From NCBI RefSeq assembly GCF_002803155.1, contig NZ_NNBP01000001.1, positions 124,001-188,000 of the forward strand: DNA of 64,000 nt. The letters run 5' to 3'. The translations under genes and the position numbers were made by a program. Origin of the DNA: Streptomyces sp. CB02959. Its GTDB lineage: Bacteria; Actinomycetota; Actinomycetes; Streptomycetales; Streptomycetaceae. A model generated the notes under the pieces. The model saw only the letters and a program-made list of their open reading frames with translations. It was not told where the DNA came from and ran no database searches. Below, piece after piece: positions 8,914 through 18,541 of this stretch; within the stretch, counting starts at the first letter, position 1; each line of letters begins with the position of its first letter.

Positions 8914-10692
8914 ATGAGCTTCTTCGACGGTCTGCCCGCGTCCGCTCCCCCGGCCGAACCACCCGACGAGACCCTGGAGTTGTGCGCCTACGTGCCCGGC
9001 GGGGACGAGCAGTTCGCGCCCTCCCACTGGTTCGTCCCGGCGCAGCTCGCACAGGTCGCCGAGGTCGGCGCGGGCCCGGACGCGCGGATCGTGCTCACCG
9101 GCTGGCAGGTCTGGCCGGGGTCGGTGACGATGCGGCTGTCGGTCTTCCTGCGGCGGATCCGGCCCGGCGGCCGGACGTCGCCGTACGGTCATCCCGGCGG
9201 CGGGGCGCTGCGCTGCGGTCTGCTGCTGGCCGACGGGCAGAAGGTCACCACGCTCGACGGCCCGCCCGGCCCGATGGCCGGTCCGCCCCGGCCGACGCTG
9301 CGGCTGAGCGGCGGCAGCGGCGGCGCCTTCCACTACGAACTGGAGCTGCACCTCTCGCAGTTGCCGCCGGCCGGCGCCACCCGGCTGGTCGTCGAGTGGC
9401 CGGACCAGCAGGTGCCCGAGACGGTCACCGTCGTCGACGCCGGGCCGCTGCGGGCGGCGGCCGGCGAGGCCCGGGAGATCTGGCCGGACGCCGCGTCGCC
9501 GGCCCCTCGGACGGCGGGTGAGGAGTCACGGGGGTTCCTCGGCCTCGGCCCGGGGCCTTCGGAGATCGTGGCCCGGCCGCCCGAGCCAAAGCCGTGGTCC
9601 CCGCCCGCGCCGGATCCCGGGCGCGGCGACTGGGAGCCGATAGCCCCGTTCCACTGGCGGGACACCGATTTGGTGCTGGCCCGGCCGGCCGGCGGCGCCG
9701 ACCCCGGTGCCCTCGCGCCCGGCGCCCGCGAAGCCCCGCTGCATCTGGCCGCCGCCCACGGTTCCCCCACGGCCGTCGCCGCACTCCTGGACCGGGGCTC
9801 GGCGGTGGACGTGCCGGACGACCAGGGCTGCACCCCCCTGTGGCACGCCGTCTGCCACGGCGCCGAGGAGAACGCGGCGCTGCTGCTGCGGGCCGGTGCC
9901 GATGCCTGGCGGCCGCAGGCCGGCGGCCGCTCCCCCGGCCGGCTGGCGCTGACCACCGCCCTGGCCCCGCTGTTCGCCGGGCTGCCGGGAGTGGTGCCGC
10001 TGACGCCCGAGGAGCGCGCCGCGCAGCAGGACGCGGACGAGCGGGCGGCGGTGTTCCGGGGAGTGCACACCGAGGGCGTCTCGGTGGCGTTCGTGGCGGG
10101 GATCGACGAGGCGGAGGCGGCCCGGCGCCTGGGCCGGGACCCCGACGACTGCCCGGTGCCCGCTCCGGACGCCGGTACGGACCGCTCCGGCACCGGCCCG
10201 CGGGACACCGGGCCGTACGACACCGATGCGCACGCCACCGAGCGGTACGCCGCCGATGCGTACGACCGCGCCGCGCACGACGCCGAGGAGTCCCACCGCC
10301 GGGTGGGGGTGACGGGGGTGCCCGGCGGCTGCGTCCTGCTCCAGCCGGCCTCGTATCTGCTGAGCACCGACCCGGTGCTGGACGCGCTCTCCGTGGGCAC
10401 CGCCGCGTACGGCCTGTACTTCAACCCCGGCGGCGGCACCTTCGGCGCCCTCTCCCGCGACGGCCGCACCGAGCTGACCGAGGAGATCGGCCTCCCGCCG
10501 CACGGGGACGAGCCCGAGGGGCACTGGGACTACCGCTTCTGGAGCTGGTCCCGGCCGGCGGACCTGTACGGCGCGAGCGAGTTGGGGTACGCGTCCGCGG
10601 CGGCCGGTATGCGGCTGACGGACCCGGGGCCGGTGTCCGGCCCGCCCCGCCGCTGGGTGGAGATACCCGAGGGCAGCCCGCTCCTCCGGTAG
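8914..10692 (+). CDS. Ankyrin-repeat protein with flanking domains of unknown function
   Basis: 592-residue protein with no signal peptide or membrane helix. Residues 1-170 form a Gly/Pro-rich, probably beta-rich domain (LELCAYVPGGDEQF; LTGWQVWPGSVTMRLSVFLR). Residues about 245-350 contain two or three ankyrin repeats (EAPLHLAAAHGSPTAVAALL; GCTPLWHAVCHGAEENAALL). The C-terminal half has an acidic segment rich in Asp, Thr and Tyr (about 420-455) and then a conserved-looking domain (GGCVLLQPASYLLSTDPVLD; YGLYFNPGGGTFG; WDYRFWSW). Function unknown; ankyrin repeats suggest protein binding. Confidence 0.75.
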   Translation: MSFFDGLPASAPPAEPPDETLELCAYVPGGDEQFAPSHWFVPAQLAQVAEVGAGPDARIVLTGWQVWPGSVTMRLSVFLRRIRPGGRTSPYGHPGGGALRCGLLLADGQKVTTLDGPPGPMAGPPRPTLRLSGGSGGAFHYELELHLSQLPPAGATRLVVEWPDQQVPETVTVVDAGPLRAAAGEAREIWPDAASPAPRTAGEESRGFLGLGPGPSEIVARPPEPKPWSPPAPDPGRGDWEPIAPFHWRDTDLVLARPAGGADPGALAPGAREAPLHLAAAHGSPTAVAALLDRGSAVDVPDDQGCTPLWHAVCHGAEENAALLLRAGADAWRPQAGGRSPGRLALTTALAPLFAGLPGVVPLTPEERAAQQDADERAAVFRGVHTEGVSVAFVAGIDEAEAARRLGRDPDDCPVPAPDAGTDRSGTGPRDTGPYDTDAHATERYAADAYDRAAHDAEESHRRVGVTGVPGGCVLLQPASYLLSTDPVLDALSVGTAAYGLYFNPGGGTFGALSRDGRTELTEEIGLPPHGDEPEGHWDYRFWSWSRPADLYGASELGYASAAAGMRLTDPGPVSGPPRRWVEIPEGSPLLR

Positions 10693-10726
10693 GGCCGGTC
10701 CGCCGCGCCCGGCCCCGGAAACCACC

Positions 10727-10756
10727 GCTGCCCCGGCTCGGGTGAGCCGGGGCAGC
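10727..10756. terminator. Bidirectional terminator between the ankyrin gene and glcP
   Basis: GCTGCCCCGGCTC pairs perfectly with GAGCCGGGGCAGC around a four-base loop, between the 3' ends of two convergent genes. Confidence 0.8.
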
Positions 10757-10788
10757 AGCGAGAACTGAGGAGAGGGCTGGCGGGGGGG

Positions 10789-12207
10789 TTAGCCCATCTC
10801 CTCCAACGCCTTGCCCTTGGTCTCCTTCACGAACTTGAGCACGAAGGGGATCGAGAGCAGAGCGAAGACCATGTAGATCACGTAGGTGCCGGACAGGTTC
10901 CAGTCGGAGAGGCTGGGGAAGCTGGCCGTGATCGCCCAGTTGGCGATCCACTGCGCGGAGGCGGCGACGCCCAGCGCGGCGGCCCGGATCTTGTTGGGGA
11001 ACATCTCACCGAGGAAGACCCAGACCACGACGCCCCAGGAGAGGGCGAAGAAGAGGACGAAGCCGTGCGCGGCGATCAGGGCCACGGTGCCTTCGGTGGA
11101 CGGCAGGGTGCCGGCCGCGGTCTTGGCGGAGAAGGCCCACGCCTCCAGGCCGAGCGCGACGGCCATACCGGCCGAGCCGATCAGCGCCAGCGGACGGCGG
11201 CCGATCCGGTCGACGAAGATCATCGCGATCACGGTACCGATGATGTTGATGATCGAGGTGGTGAAGCTGTAGAAGAACGAGCCCTCCGGGTTGATGCCGA
11301 CCGACTGCCACAGCGTCGAGGAGTAGTAGAAGGCGACGTTGATGCCGACCAGCTGCTGGAAGACGGAGAGTCCGATGCCGACCCAGACGATCGGCAGGAA
11401 GCCGCCCTTGCCGCCGAGCAGGTCCTTGAAGGTCGACCTGTGCTCGCTGCGCATCGCGTCCTGGATCTCGGAGACCCGGGCGTCGAGGTCGACCGTGCGG
11501 CCCTCGACCTCGGAGAGCACCTCCTTGGCGCGGCCGATCTTGCCGACGGAGATCAGGAAGCGCGGCGACTCGGGGATCGCGAAGGAGAGCAGACCGTAGA
11601 GGATGGCCGGGACGACCATCACGCCGAGCATCCACTGCCAGGCTTCCAGGCCGGCGATCTTGCCGCGCTGCTGGCCGTCGGCGAGGTTGAGGATGCCCCA
11701 GTTGACGAGCTGCGAGATGGCGATGCCGACGACGATGGCCGCCTGCTGGAAGGAGCCGAGCCGGCCGCGGTAGGCGGGCGGCGAGACCTCGGCGATGTAG
11801 GCCGGGCCGATGACCGAGGCCATACCGATCGCGATGCCACCCAGGATGCGCCACATCGCCAGGTCCCACAGGGCGAACGGCAGCGCGGAGCCGATGGCGC
11901 TGATGGTGAACAGCACCGCGGCGATCTGCATGACCCGGATCCGGCCGATCCGGTCGGCGATCCGGCCGGCGGTGGCGGCACCGATGGCGCAGCCGATCAG
12001 CGCGACGGCGATCACCTGCGCAAGGACGGCGGACCCGACGTCGTAGCGGCTGCGGATCGCCTCGACCGCGCCGTTGATCACGGAGCTGTCGTAGCCGAAG
12101 AGGAAGCCGCCCATCGCGGCAGCCGCGGTGATGAAGATGACATGGCCGAGGTGGTCCGGTTGGGCCTTACGGCCTTCCGGGACCGTCGGCTGCGCGGTGC
12201 TGGTCAA
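10789..12207 (-). CDS. glcP: Sugar-porter MFS transporter, glucose permease GlcP type
   Basis: 472-residue major facilitator protein with 12 predicted helices; imports glucose by proton symport in S. coelicolor GlcP (SCO5578 from memory, same length and locus next to smc). Sugar-porter signatures visible: GGFLFGYDSSVINGAVEAI in helix 1, RIADRIGRIRVM, PESPRFLI after helix 6, GINVAFYYSS in helix 7 and DRIGRRPLALIG. The start is TTG at 12207, preceded by TGGAG and a six-base spacer. Glucose permeases feed glucose kinase, central to carbon repression in Streptomyces. Candidate operators lie upstream. Confidence 0.88.
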   Translation of the reverse strand: MTSTAQPTVPEGRKAQPDHLGHVIFITAAAAMGGFLFGYDSSVINGAVEAIRSRYDVGSAVLAQVIAVALIGCAIGAATAGRIADRIGRIRVMQIAAVLFTISAIGSALPFALWDLAMWRILGGIAIGMASVIGPAYIAEVSPPAYRGRLGSFQQAAIVVGIAISQLVNWGILNLADGQQRGKIAGLEAWQWMLGVMVVPAILYGLLSFAIPESPRFLISVGKIGRAKEVLSEVEGRTVDLDARVSEIQDAMRSEHRSTFKDLLGGKGGFLPIVWVGIGLSVFQQLVGINVAFYYSSTLWQSVGINPEGSFFYSFTTSIINIIGTVIAMIFVDRIGRRPLALIGSAGMAVALGLEAWAFSAKTAAGTLPSTEGTVALIAAHGFVLFFALSWGVVVWVFLGEMFPNKIRAAALGVAASAQWIANWAITASFPSLSDWNLSGTYVIYMVFALLSIPFVLKFVKETKGKALEEMG

Positions 12208-12258
12208 CGTGAACTCCAGTGGCCCGGCTGCGCTGCCGGGCGTAGGGGGCTGGCCCTA

Positions 12259-12312
12259 CAAGTGGTGCACACGTTGGGGGTACCCACCACTTGAAGGTAA
12301 AAGCAACGTTGC
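12259..12312 (-). promoter_or_regulatory. Candidate operators upstream of glcP
   Basis: Two palindromic elements lie 52-105 bases before the glcP start. CAAGTGGTG (12259-12267) and CACCACTTG (12285-12293) are a perfect inverted repeat with 17 bases between them. GCAACGTTGC (12303-12312) is a perfect palindrome with the central CG typical of LacI/GalR-family operators. GlcP synthesis is glucose-inducible in S. coelicolor; the regulator is not identifiable from sequence. Confidence 0.5.
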
Positions 12313-12465
12313 AGAGACTATTCCTTTAAGTTTCGAAGTCAATACCCCCAAGCTGACGTCTTCCTCACCCGACTGACACAGCCTTCATTCAAGTTCTGAA
12401 TTGATCTTCAGGGAGTGAAGAAGGGCGGTCCCGAACCTCCGGCGCGACCGGCCCGCTCGCCCGGC

Positions 12466-15400
12466 TCAGCGCAGCCGCTGGCTGATCACCTTCGAGACGC
12501 CGTCCCCTTGCATCGACACGCCGTAGAGCGCGTCGGCGACCTCCATCGTCCGCTTCTGGTGCGTGATCACGATCAGCTGCGAACTCTCCTGGAGTTCCTC
12601 CATGATCCGGATCAGCCGCTGCAGATTGGTGTCGTCCAGCGCCGCCTCGACCTCGTCCATCACGTAGAACGGGCTGGGGCGCGCCTTGAAGATCGACACC
12701 AGCAGCGCCACCGCGGTCAGCGACCGCTCGCCGCCCGACAGCAGCGACAGTCGCTTGACCTTCTTCCCCGGCGGTCGCGCCTCCACGTCCACCCCGGTCG
12801 CCAGCATGTCGTCCGGGTTCGTCAGCACCAGCCGCCCCTCACCGCCCGGGAAGAGGCGCGCGAAGACGCCCTCGAACTCCCGCGCGGTGTCGTGGTACGC
12901 CTCCGTGAAGACCTGCTCGACCCGCTCGTCGACCTCCTTGACCACCCGCAGCAGGTCCGCCCGGGTCTTCTTCAAGTCTTCAAGCTGTTCGCTGAGGAAC
13001 CGGTGCCGCTCCTCCAGCGCCGCGAATTCCTCCAGCGCGAGCGGGTTCACCTTCCCGAGCTGCTGATACGCCCGCTCGGCTGCCTTCAACCGCCTCTCCT
13101 GCTCGGCCCGGACGTAGCGCACCGGCTGGTTCCGCGGATGCTCCGGGTCGTCGGGCAGCTCCTCGCCCTGCGCCGGCGGGGACGGCGGCACCGGCTGGTC
13201 GGGGCCGTACTCCGCCACCAACGCGGCCGGCTCCACCCCCAGCTCCTCCAGCGCCCGACCCTCCAACTGCTCGATCCGCAACCGCTTCTCCGCGCCCAGC
13301 ACCTCACCGCGGTGCACCGAATCGGTCAGCTTGTCCAGCTCGGCCGCCAACTCCCGGCCCTGCTCGCGCTCGGCGACCAGCGCCCGCTCCCGCTCGTCCT
13401 TGGCGCGTTCCGCGGCGGCCCGCTCCTCCTCGGCCCGGACGACCGACACCTCGATGTGCGCCAACAACTGCCGCGCGCCCGCGGCCACCGCCCCGGCCAC
13501 CGCCGCCTCGTGCCGCAGCCGGGCCCGCCGCCGCTCGGCCCGCGCCCGCGCCTCGCGCTCGGCCCGCGCCGCCCGGTCCAGCCCGTCCGCCCGCCCGGCG
13601 AGCGCCTTGACCCGCTCCTCGTGCGTCCGCGCCTGGAGCCGGGCCTCCATCTCCGTCTGCCGGGCGTTGGCCCCGTCGGCCGCCAGCCGGTCACGGACCG
13701 ACGTGTCGGGCTCCTCGTCGTCCGCGCCCGGGGCCTCCTCTGCCGCGGCCAGCCGCCCGGCCAGTTCCTCCGCCTCCTCGGTGGCCCGCGCCAGCGCCTC
13801 CTCGGCCCGGGCGGCGGCCGCGGCGGACCGCTCCGCCTCCCCCGCGGCGGCCCGCGCCTGCCCGGCGAGCCGCCCCAGGTCCCCGGCGACCTTCGACTTC
13901 TCCCGATCGGCCGCCCGCCGCCGGGCGTCCGCTTCCTCGACCAGCGCGGCGCACTCGGTACGCCGCAGCTCCGCGGCCCGCCGCGCCTCGGCCAGCGCGT
14001 CGCAGCGGGCCGCCAGCTCCGTGAGCTCCGCCGCCGCCTGATCGACGGACGCCTGGACCTCCAGCAGGCTGGGCGCCCCCGCCGAACCGCCCTGGGCGAA
14101 GTGCGCCCCGAGCAGATCGCCCTCCGCGGTGACGGCGGTCAGCTCCGGCCGCGCCACCACCAGCTCCTCGGCCTCCGCCAGCGTCCCGACCACCACCACG
14201 TCACGCAGCAGCCGGGCCACCGAGGCGGTCAACTCCCTTGGCCCGTGGACCAGTTCATGGGCGGGCACGGGACCGCCGACGGCCCCCGGCACTCCGGCCG
14301 CGCCGCTCCCACCGCTCCCGCCCGCCGGACCGGACGACTCACCGCCCGCCCGCTCGGCGACCTCCACCGCCGCCACGGCCTCCCTCGCCCGGGCCGGCGC
14401 CGGCACCCGGGCCGGACGGGTACCGCCCAGCACCATCGCCGCCCGCCCGGCGTCCTCCTTGCGCAGCAGCCGCAGTGCCTCCGCGGCGGCGGCCGGGTCG
14501 GTGACCGCGACCGCGTCCGCCGCGGCGCCCAGCGCGGCCGCCACCGGAACCTCGAAGCCCGGCGCGACGGTGAGCAGTTCGGCCGCCGGTCCGAGCAGGC
14601 CGCCGATCCGGTCCGCGGCGGCCAGCAGCGCGCCGGTGCCGTCCTTACGACGCAGCCCGAGGGCGAGCGCGTCGTGCCGGGCGGCGGTCGCGGCCCGCTC
14701 CCGCTCGGCCGCGGTCAGCGCCTCCCGCGCGGCGGTCAGCGCGGACTCGGCCGCCGCCAGCTCCCGCCGCGCCGCCTCGTACCGCCCACCGGCCTCCGCG
14801 TCGTCCGCGTCCAGCCCGTCGACCTCGGCCTTGAGCTGCTCGTACTCCTCCTGAGCCGCAACCGCCCGACTCCGGGCATCCTCCCGGGCCTCGACCAGCC
14901 GGCCGATCTCCGCCTGCGCCGAGGCGGCCCGGCCGCGGGCGGCGGTGACCTGCCCGCCGAGCCGGGCCAGACCCTCGCGCCGGTCGGCCAGCGCCCGCGC
15001 GACGTCCCGCAGCCGCCGCTCCTCGTCCGCCAACTGCCGCTCCAGCGCGGCCCGGTGCTCGGCGGTGTCCTCCAACGCCCGGCTCGCCGCCTCCAGCGCC
15101 GCCGTCAACTCCGCCTCCTGCTCGCGGATCCGGCCGGCCTCCCGCTCCAGGTCCTCGGGGTCCCGGCCGCCCCGCTCCTCCGGCGGGGCCGCCGCGGCGC
15201 TCCGGATCCGGGCCTCGGCCAACGAGACCGTGCCGCGCACCCGCTCGGCGAGCTGGGACAGCGCGTACCAGGTCTGCTGGGCCCGCTGCACCCGCGGCGT
15301 GAGGGCCCGCACCTCCGCCTCCAGGGCCGCCTCGCGCTGCTGGGCGGTGCGCAGCCGGGCCTCCACCGCTTCCTTGCGCTCCTTCAGCGCCGCCTCGTCG

Positions 15401-16137
15401 GCGATCTCCGCGGCCAGCGCCCGGCGCAGCACGACGAGGTCGTCGGCGAGCAGCCGCAGTCGGGCGTCGCGCAGATCGGCCTGGATGACGGCGGCCCGCC
15501 GGGCGACCGCGGCCTGCCGCCCCAGTGGTTTGAGCTGCCGCCGCAGCTCGTCGGTCAGGTCCTGGACGCGGGCGAGATTGGCCTTCATCGCCTCCAGCTT
15601 CCGCAGCGCCTTCTCCTTGCGCTTGCGGTGCTTGAGCACGCCGGCCGCCTCCTCGATGAACGCCCGACGGCCCATCGGATCGGCCTGCAGGACGGAATCG
15701 AGCTGGCCCTGGCCGACGATCACATGCATTTCGCGGCCGATACCGGAATCGGAGAGGAGTTCCTGGATATCCAACAACCGGCAGGTGTCACCGTTGATCT
15801 GGTACTCGCTGCCGCCGTTCCGGAACATGATCCGGGTCAGCGTGACTTCGGCGTATTCGATGGGCAGCGCACCGTCGGAATTGTCGATCGTCAACGAGAC
15901 CTCGGCGCGGCCGAGCGGCGGCCGCCCGGTCGTCCCGGCGAAGATGACGTCCTCCATCTTGCCGCCGCGCAGCGACTTGGCCCCCTGCTCCCCCATGACC
16001 CACGACAACGCGTCCACGACGTTGGACTTGCCGGAACCATTGGGGCCCACGACACAGGTGATACCTGGTTCGAACCGCAGTGTCGTGGCGGAGGCGAAGG
16101 ACTTGAAGCCTCGCAGGGTCAGACTCTTCAGATGCAC
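12466..16137 (-). CDS. smc: Chromosome segregation ATPase SMC
   Basis: 1223-residue structural maintenance of chromosomes protein that loads at parS/ParB sites and compacts nucleoids, important in sporulation septation. N-terminal head with Walker A GPNGSGKSNVVDA (about residue 33); two long coiled-coil arms rich in Glu, Ala and Arg; a central hinge (GLLGPAAELLTVAPGFEVPV) that carries a Gly/Ser/Pro-rich insertion (AGGESSGPAGG and following, near residue 600); C-terminal signature LSGGERSLTAVALL and Walker B FYVMDEVEAALDD. The GTG at 16137 gives the normal start MHLKSLTLRGFKSFA; the open frame runs 29 codons further upstream without an SD. Confidence 0.97.
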   Translation of the reverse strand: MHLKSLTLRGFKSFASATTLRFEPGITCVVGPNGSGKSNVVDALSWVMGEQGAKSLRGGKMEDVIFAGTTGRPPLGRAEVSLTIDNSDGALPIEYAEVTLTRIMFRNGGSEYQINGDTCRLLDIQELLSDSGIGREMHVIVGQGQLDSVLQADPMGRRAFIEEAAGVLKHRKRKEKALRKLEAMKANLARVQDLTDELRRQLKPLGRQAAVARRAAVIQADLRDARLRLLADDLVVLRRALAAEIADEAALKERKEAVEARLRTAQQREAALEAEVRALTPRVQRAQQTWYALSQLAERVRGTVSLAEARIRSAAAAPPEERGGRDPEDLEREAGRIREQEAELTAALEAASRALEDTAEHRAALERQLADEERRLRDVARALADRREGLARLGGQVTAARGRAASAQAEIGRLVEAREDARSRAVAAQEEYEQLKAEVDGLDADDAEAGGRYEAARRELAAAESALTAAREALTAAERERAATAARHDALALGLRRKDGTGALLAAADRIGGLLGPAAELLTVAPGFEVPVAAALGAAADAVAVTDPAAAAEALRLLRKEDAGRAAMVLGGTRPARVPAPARAREAVAAVEVAERAGGESSGPAGGSGGSGAAGVPGAVGGPVPAHELVHGPRELTASVARLLRDVVVVGTLAEAEELVVARPELTAVTAEGDLLGAHFAQGGSAGAPSLLEVQASVDQAAAELTELAARCDALAEARRAAELRRTECAALVEEADARRRAADREKSKVAGDLGRLAGQARAAAGEAERSAAAAARAEEALARATEEAEELAGRLAAAEEAPGADDEEPDTSVRDRLAADGANARQTEMEARLQARTHEERVKALAGRADGLDRAARAEREARARAERRRARLRHEAAVAGAVAAGARQLLAHIEVSVVRAEEERAAAERAKDERERALVAEREQGRELAAELDKLTDSVHRGEVLGAEKRLRIEQLEGRALEELGVEPAALVAEYGPDQPVPPSPPAQGEELPDDPEHPRNQPVRYVRAEQERRLKAAERAYQQLGKVNPLALEEFAALEERHRFLSEQLEDLKKTRADLLRVVKEVDERVEQVFTEAYHDTAREFEGVFARLFPGGEGRLVLTNPDDMLATGVDVEARPPGKKVKRLSLLSGGERSLTAVALLVSIFKARPSPFYVMDEVEAALDDTNLQRLIRIMEELQESSQLIVITHQKRTMEVADALYGVSMQGDGVSKVISQRLR

Positions 16138-16532
16138 GCCTTTGAACTCTACCCGCCCCTCCGCGACACCCCTCCGCAACATTCCGTCGACCGCCACGAC
16201 CCCATACCGCCCCCGGGTGTCCACCGCCGTTACCCGCCCCGTTTCACCGAGGAAAAGAAGGGGACGGTTTCACCGGGTAAAGGGAGGGGCACATCATGCG
16301 GTAAGGACGACACCGAGGGGCTGGGGAAACACCGCGGGACGGAAGTGACCGGAGGGCACCCAGGTGTCCGGACGGCGCGGAAATGACACAGCGCACGGCC
16401 GGGGAATTACCGAAGACGGAACGGGGAAGCGACGAAGGGACGCCGAAGCGTCCCTTGCAGATCTTGAAGTGCGGTGCCTCAAGCGGCTGGCGTGCAGCCC
16501 GTCCGACCTTGATCGGAATGAGGTGATCGGGG
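16138..16532. other. Gene-free stretch upstream of smc
   Basis: About 395 bases between the smc start and the stop of the small gene upstream on the same strand. It should contain the smc promoter. The overlapping open frames have no recognisable product, and I see no clear hairpin or promoter. Confidence 0.4.
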
Positions 16533-16736
16533 TCAGGTGAGCGCGGGCTCCGCCTGGGGTACGTCGATGTCGAGCACCGAATCGTCGCGACGCGCGGCAG
16601 CGCAGAGCATGTCATTTTCGGCCTGCATCCGAATGAGTTCGGATTCGAGGTCCTGGACGCGCTGCTGAAGCCGTCGCATCTCGGCGAGGACTCGGGGGTC
16701 GGAGCCGCCGACGTAACCGAGAAGCGCCTTTGCCAT
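16533..16736 (-). CDS. Small conserved coiled-coil protein
   Basis: 67-residue acidic protein of unknown function. MAKALLGYVGGSDPRVLAEM leads into a heptad-like helix (RRLQQRVQDLESELIRMQAE) that should form a short coiled coil, followed by a disordered acidic tail (RRDDSVLDIDVPQAEPALT). The ATG at 16736 follows GGAGGACCATCCATC. It precedes smc on the same strand with a 395-base gap, so it is probably a separate transcript. I recognise it as a small protein conserved at this place in streptomycetes but know no function. Confidence 0.75.
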   Translation of the reverse strand: MAKALLGYVGGSDPRVLAEMRRLQQRVQDLESELIRMQAENDMLCAAARRDDSVLDIDVPQAEPALT

Positions 16737-17118
16737 GATGGATGGTCCTCCACAATGAGTGACCGACCGAAGCGGTGTGGGTCGTGAGGGATTCGCACCC
16801 GCGGTGCTTGTCATTCTCCAGGTGTACTCAATGCCAAACAGCTAAGGTGCGCGGGGATTCCAGAGTCTCACCAAACGGATGGGGGGTCAACACGATCACG
16901 CCCCGTATCCTCGGGCACCTGAGAGTGCGCGGCCGCCAAGACATGGCGCCGACTCTCCAGAAAGGACCCGTGGGGCGTAGAGATCATCCGTACAGCGGCA
17001 GCCTTGCACGGGTCGGCCGAGTTGGCAACCACCAGGGCTTATCTCCCGTAAGCAGCTCACGATGGTGCACCCGCGGGCGCCCTTGGCGCGGCCGTCCGGG
17101 GGGCTTCTCCCGGCCCGG
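16737..17118. other. Gene-free stretch between the small coiled-coil gene and acyP
   Basis: About 380 bases without a credible gene. It has a more moderate GC content than its flanks and a T-arm-like element near 16788-16805, which I rejected as a tRNA. It must hold the promoter of the small coiled-coil gene. Confidence 0.4.
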
Positions 17119-17400
17119 TCAGCGGATCTCGAAGCCGTCGTAACCGCCCCGCGGCGTGGCCCAAATCTCAGTGACGCCGTCGACGGCCCCGGGCGTGTCC
17201 CCGGTCCGCAGCCACTCCAGCAACTGCTCGCAGTGCTCCTTGGGCCCCTCCGCGACGACCTGGACGCGTCCGTCGCCGAGATTGACCGCGAAACCGGCGA
17301 GCCCGCCGATGCGCAAAGCGTTCGCTCGGGTGAACCAGCGGAACCCGACTTCCTGGACCAACCCGCGTACCCACGCGGTCATTCGCACCTCGTCTTCCAT
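17119..17400 (-). CDS. acyP: Acylphosphatase
   Basis: 93-residue enzyme hydrolysing carboxyl-phosphate bonds of acylphosphates. The family signature is clear: [18 protein letters not shown] supplies the phosphate-binding loop and catalytic Arg, and [21 protein letters not shown] the catalytic Asn. It is full length for the family. The ATG at 17400 opens [13 protein letters not shown]; the second Met would also work but shortens the first strand. Divergent from the CAP-domain gene downstream. Confidence 0.93.
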   Translation of the reverse strand: MEDEVRMTAWVRGLVQEVGFRWFTRANALRIGGLAGFAVNLGDGRVQVVAEGPKEHCEQLLEWLRTGDTPGAVDGVTEIWATPRGGYDGFEIR

Positions 17401-17533
17401 GTGTGCACGTTAACCGGCCAATTGCTCAGCAAGCACATCTGTCCCTGGCGTCATGGCGTACAGTCCCCCGACAGCGAGGACTCACCCTTTCGAGTGAGTC
17501 GTTCTTGACGCTGGACGGAAGGAAGTTCTGCGG

Positions 17534-18511
17534 ATGGGCCGCCATCGACGCTCTGCTCCCCACGCCCCGGAACGCCCGCATGCGGGGCCCCTTGACGGTC
17601 CGACAGGTACCGGCGCGGCCGCCGGCCACCGCGGTCACCGGGCGGCCCGCCGGACCGCGCCGGTGCGGACGGGACTGCTCGGCGCCTCCGCCGCGGTGGC
17701 GATGGGAGCGGTGGCGGTGGCGTCCGGCCTCATCCCCGGTGGCGGGCGGTTCGAGGTGGGCGGCGGCCCCACCGACCGGGTGCGCGCCGACACGCTGCCG
17801 GACGCCCGGCCGCAGGAGAGCTCCGCGGCTCCGGTGCCCGGGGGCACGGACGCGGCGGGCCGCGGCGGCGGGGACACCGCGTCCCGGGGTACCGGACGGG
17901 CCGCCACCCCGGCGTCCCCCGGGTCCCCGGGCTCACCGGACTCCCCTGGCTCCTCGGGATCGGTGGTCCCGCCCGTCTCGCCCAGCGCCTCCCCGTCGGC
18001 GACCCGGCCCTCCGCGTCCCCGTCCCAGGAGCCCGGCGACCGGCCGACCGCACGGCCCAGCGCCCGGCCGACCACCACGGCGCCCCCGCAGTCGGCTTCC
18101 CCGACCGCCGGCCCGGGCGCCGGCGGCAGCACCGAGTCCGCGGCCGAGGCCGAGGTGCTCTCGCTGGTCAACCAGGAGCGCGCCCGGGTGGGCTGCTCGC
18201 CGGTCACCACCAGCCGTGACCTGGCCGGTCTGGCCCAGCGGTTCAGCGACGACATGGCGCGGCGCGGGTTCTTCGGCCACACCGATCCGGACGGCCACAC
18301 GCCCTGGGACCGGGCCCACGCCCAGGGCATAGCGGACCTCGGCGGGGAGAACATCGCCCGGGGCCAGGCCGATGCCCGGTCCGTGATGGATTCATGGATG
18401 AACGACCCGGGGCACCGCGCCAACATCCTCAACTGCGAGTACAAGTCCCTCGGTGTCGGCGCCCACTTCGGTCCGGGCGGCCCGTGGTGGACCCAGGACT
18501 TCGGCTTCTGA
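17534..18511 (+). CDS. CAP/SCP-domain secreted or membrane-anchored protein
   Basis: 325 residues: a basic His/Arg-rich N-terminus, one hydrophobic segment (TGLLGASAAVAMGAVAVASGLI, about residues 46-67) that anchors or exports the protein, a Pro/Ser/Thr/Gly-rich disordered linker to about residue 205, and a C-terminal CAP domain. CAP motifs: VLSLVNQERARVGC, FFGHTDPDG, GENIARG, HRANILNCEYKSLGVG and WWTQDFGF. Bacterial CAP proteins act outside the cell; the role is uncertain. The exact start is unsure, since the N-terminus is long before the hydrophobic stretch. Confidence 0.85.
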   Translation: MGRHRRSAPHAPERPHAGPLDGPTGTGAAAGHRGHRAARRTAPVRTGLLGASAAVAMGAVAVASGLIPGGGRFEVGGGPTDRVRADTLPDARPQESSAAPVPGGTDAAGRGGGDTASRGTGRAATPASPGSPGSPDSPGSSGSVVPPVSPSASPSATRPSASPSQEPGDRPTARPSARPTTTAPPQSASPTAGPGAGGSTESAAEAEVLSLVNQERARVGCSPVTTSRDLAGLAQRFSDDMARRGFFGHTDPDGHTPWDRAHAQGIADLGGENIARGQADARSVMDSWMNDPGHRANILNCEYKSLGVGAHFGPGGPWWTQDFGF

Positions 18512-18541
18512 GGCGGACTCCGGCGGCCCGCCCGGTCCCGG

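Noticed and set aside
16775..16815. tRNA gene suggested by a T-arm-like GGGTGCGAATCCC on the minus strand
   Set aside because: No matching acceptor stem, anticodon arm or D-arm can be built from the surrounding bases.
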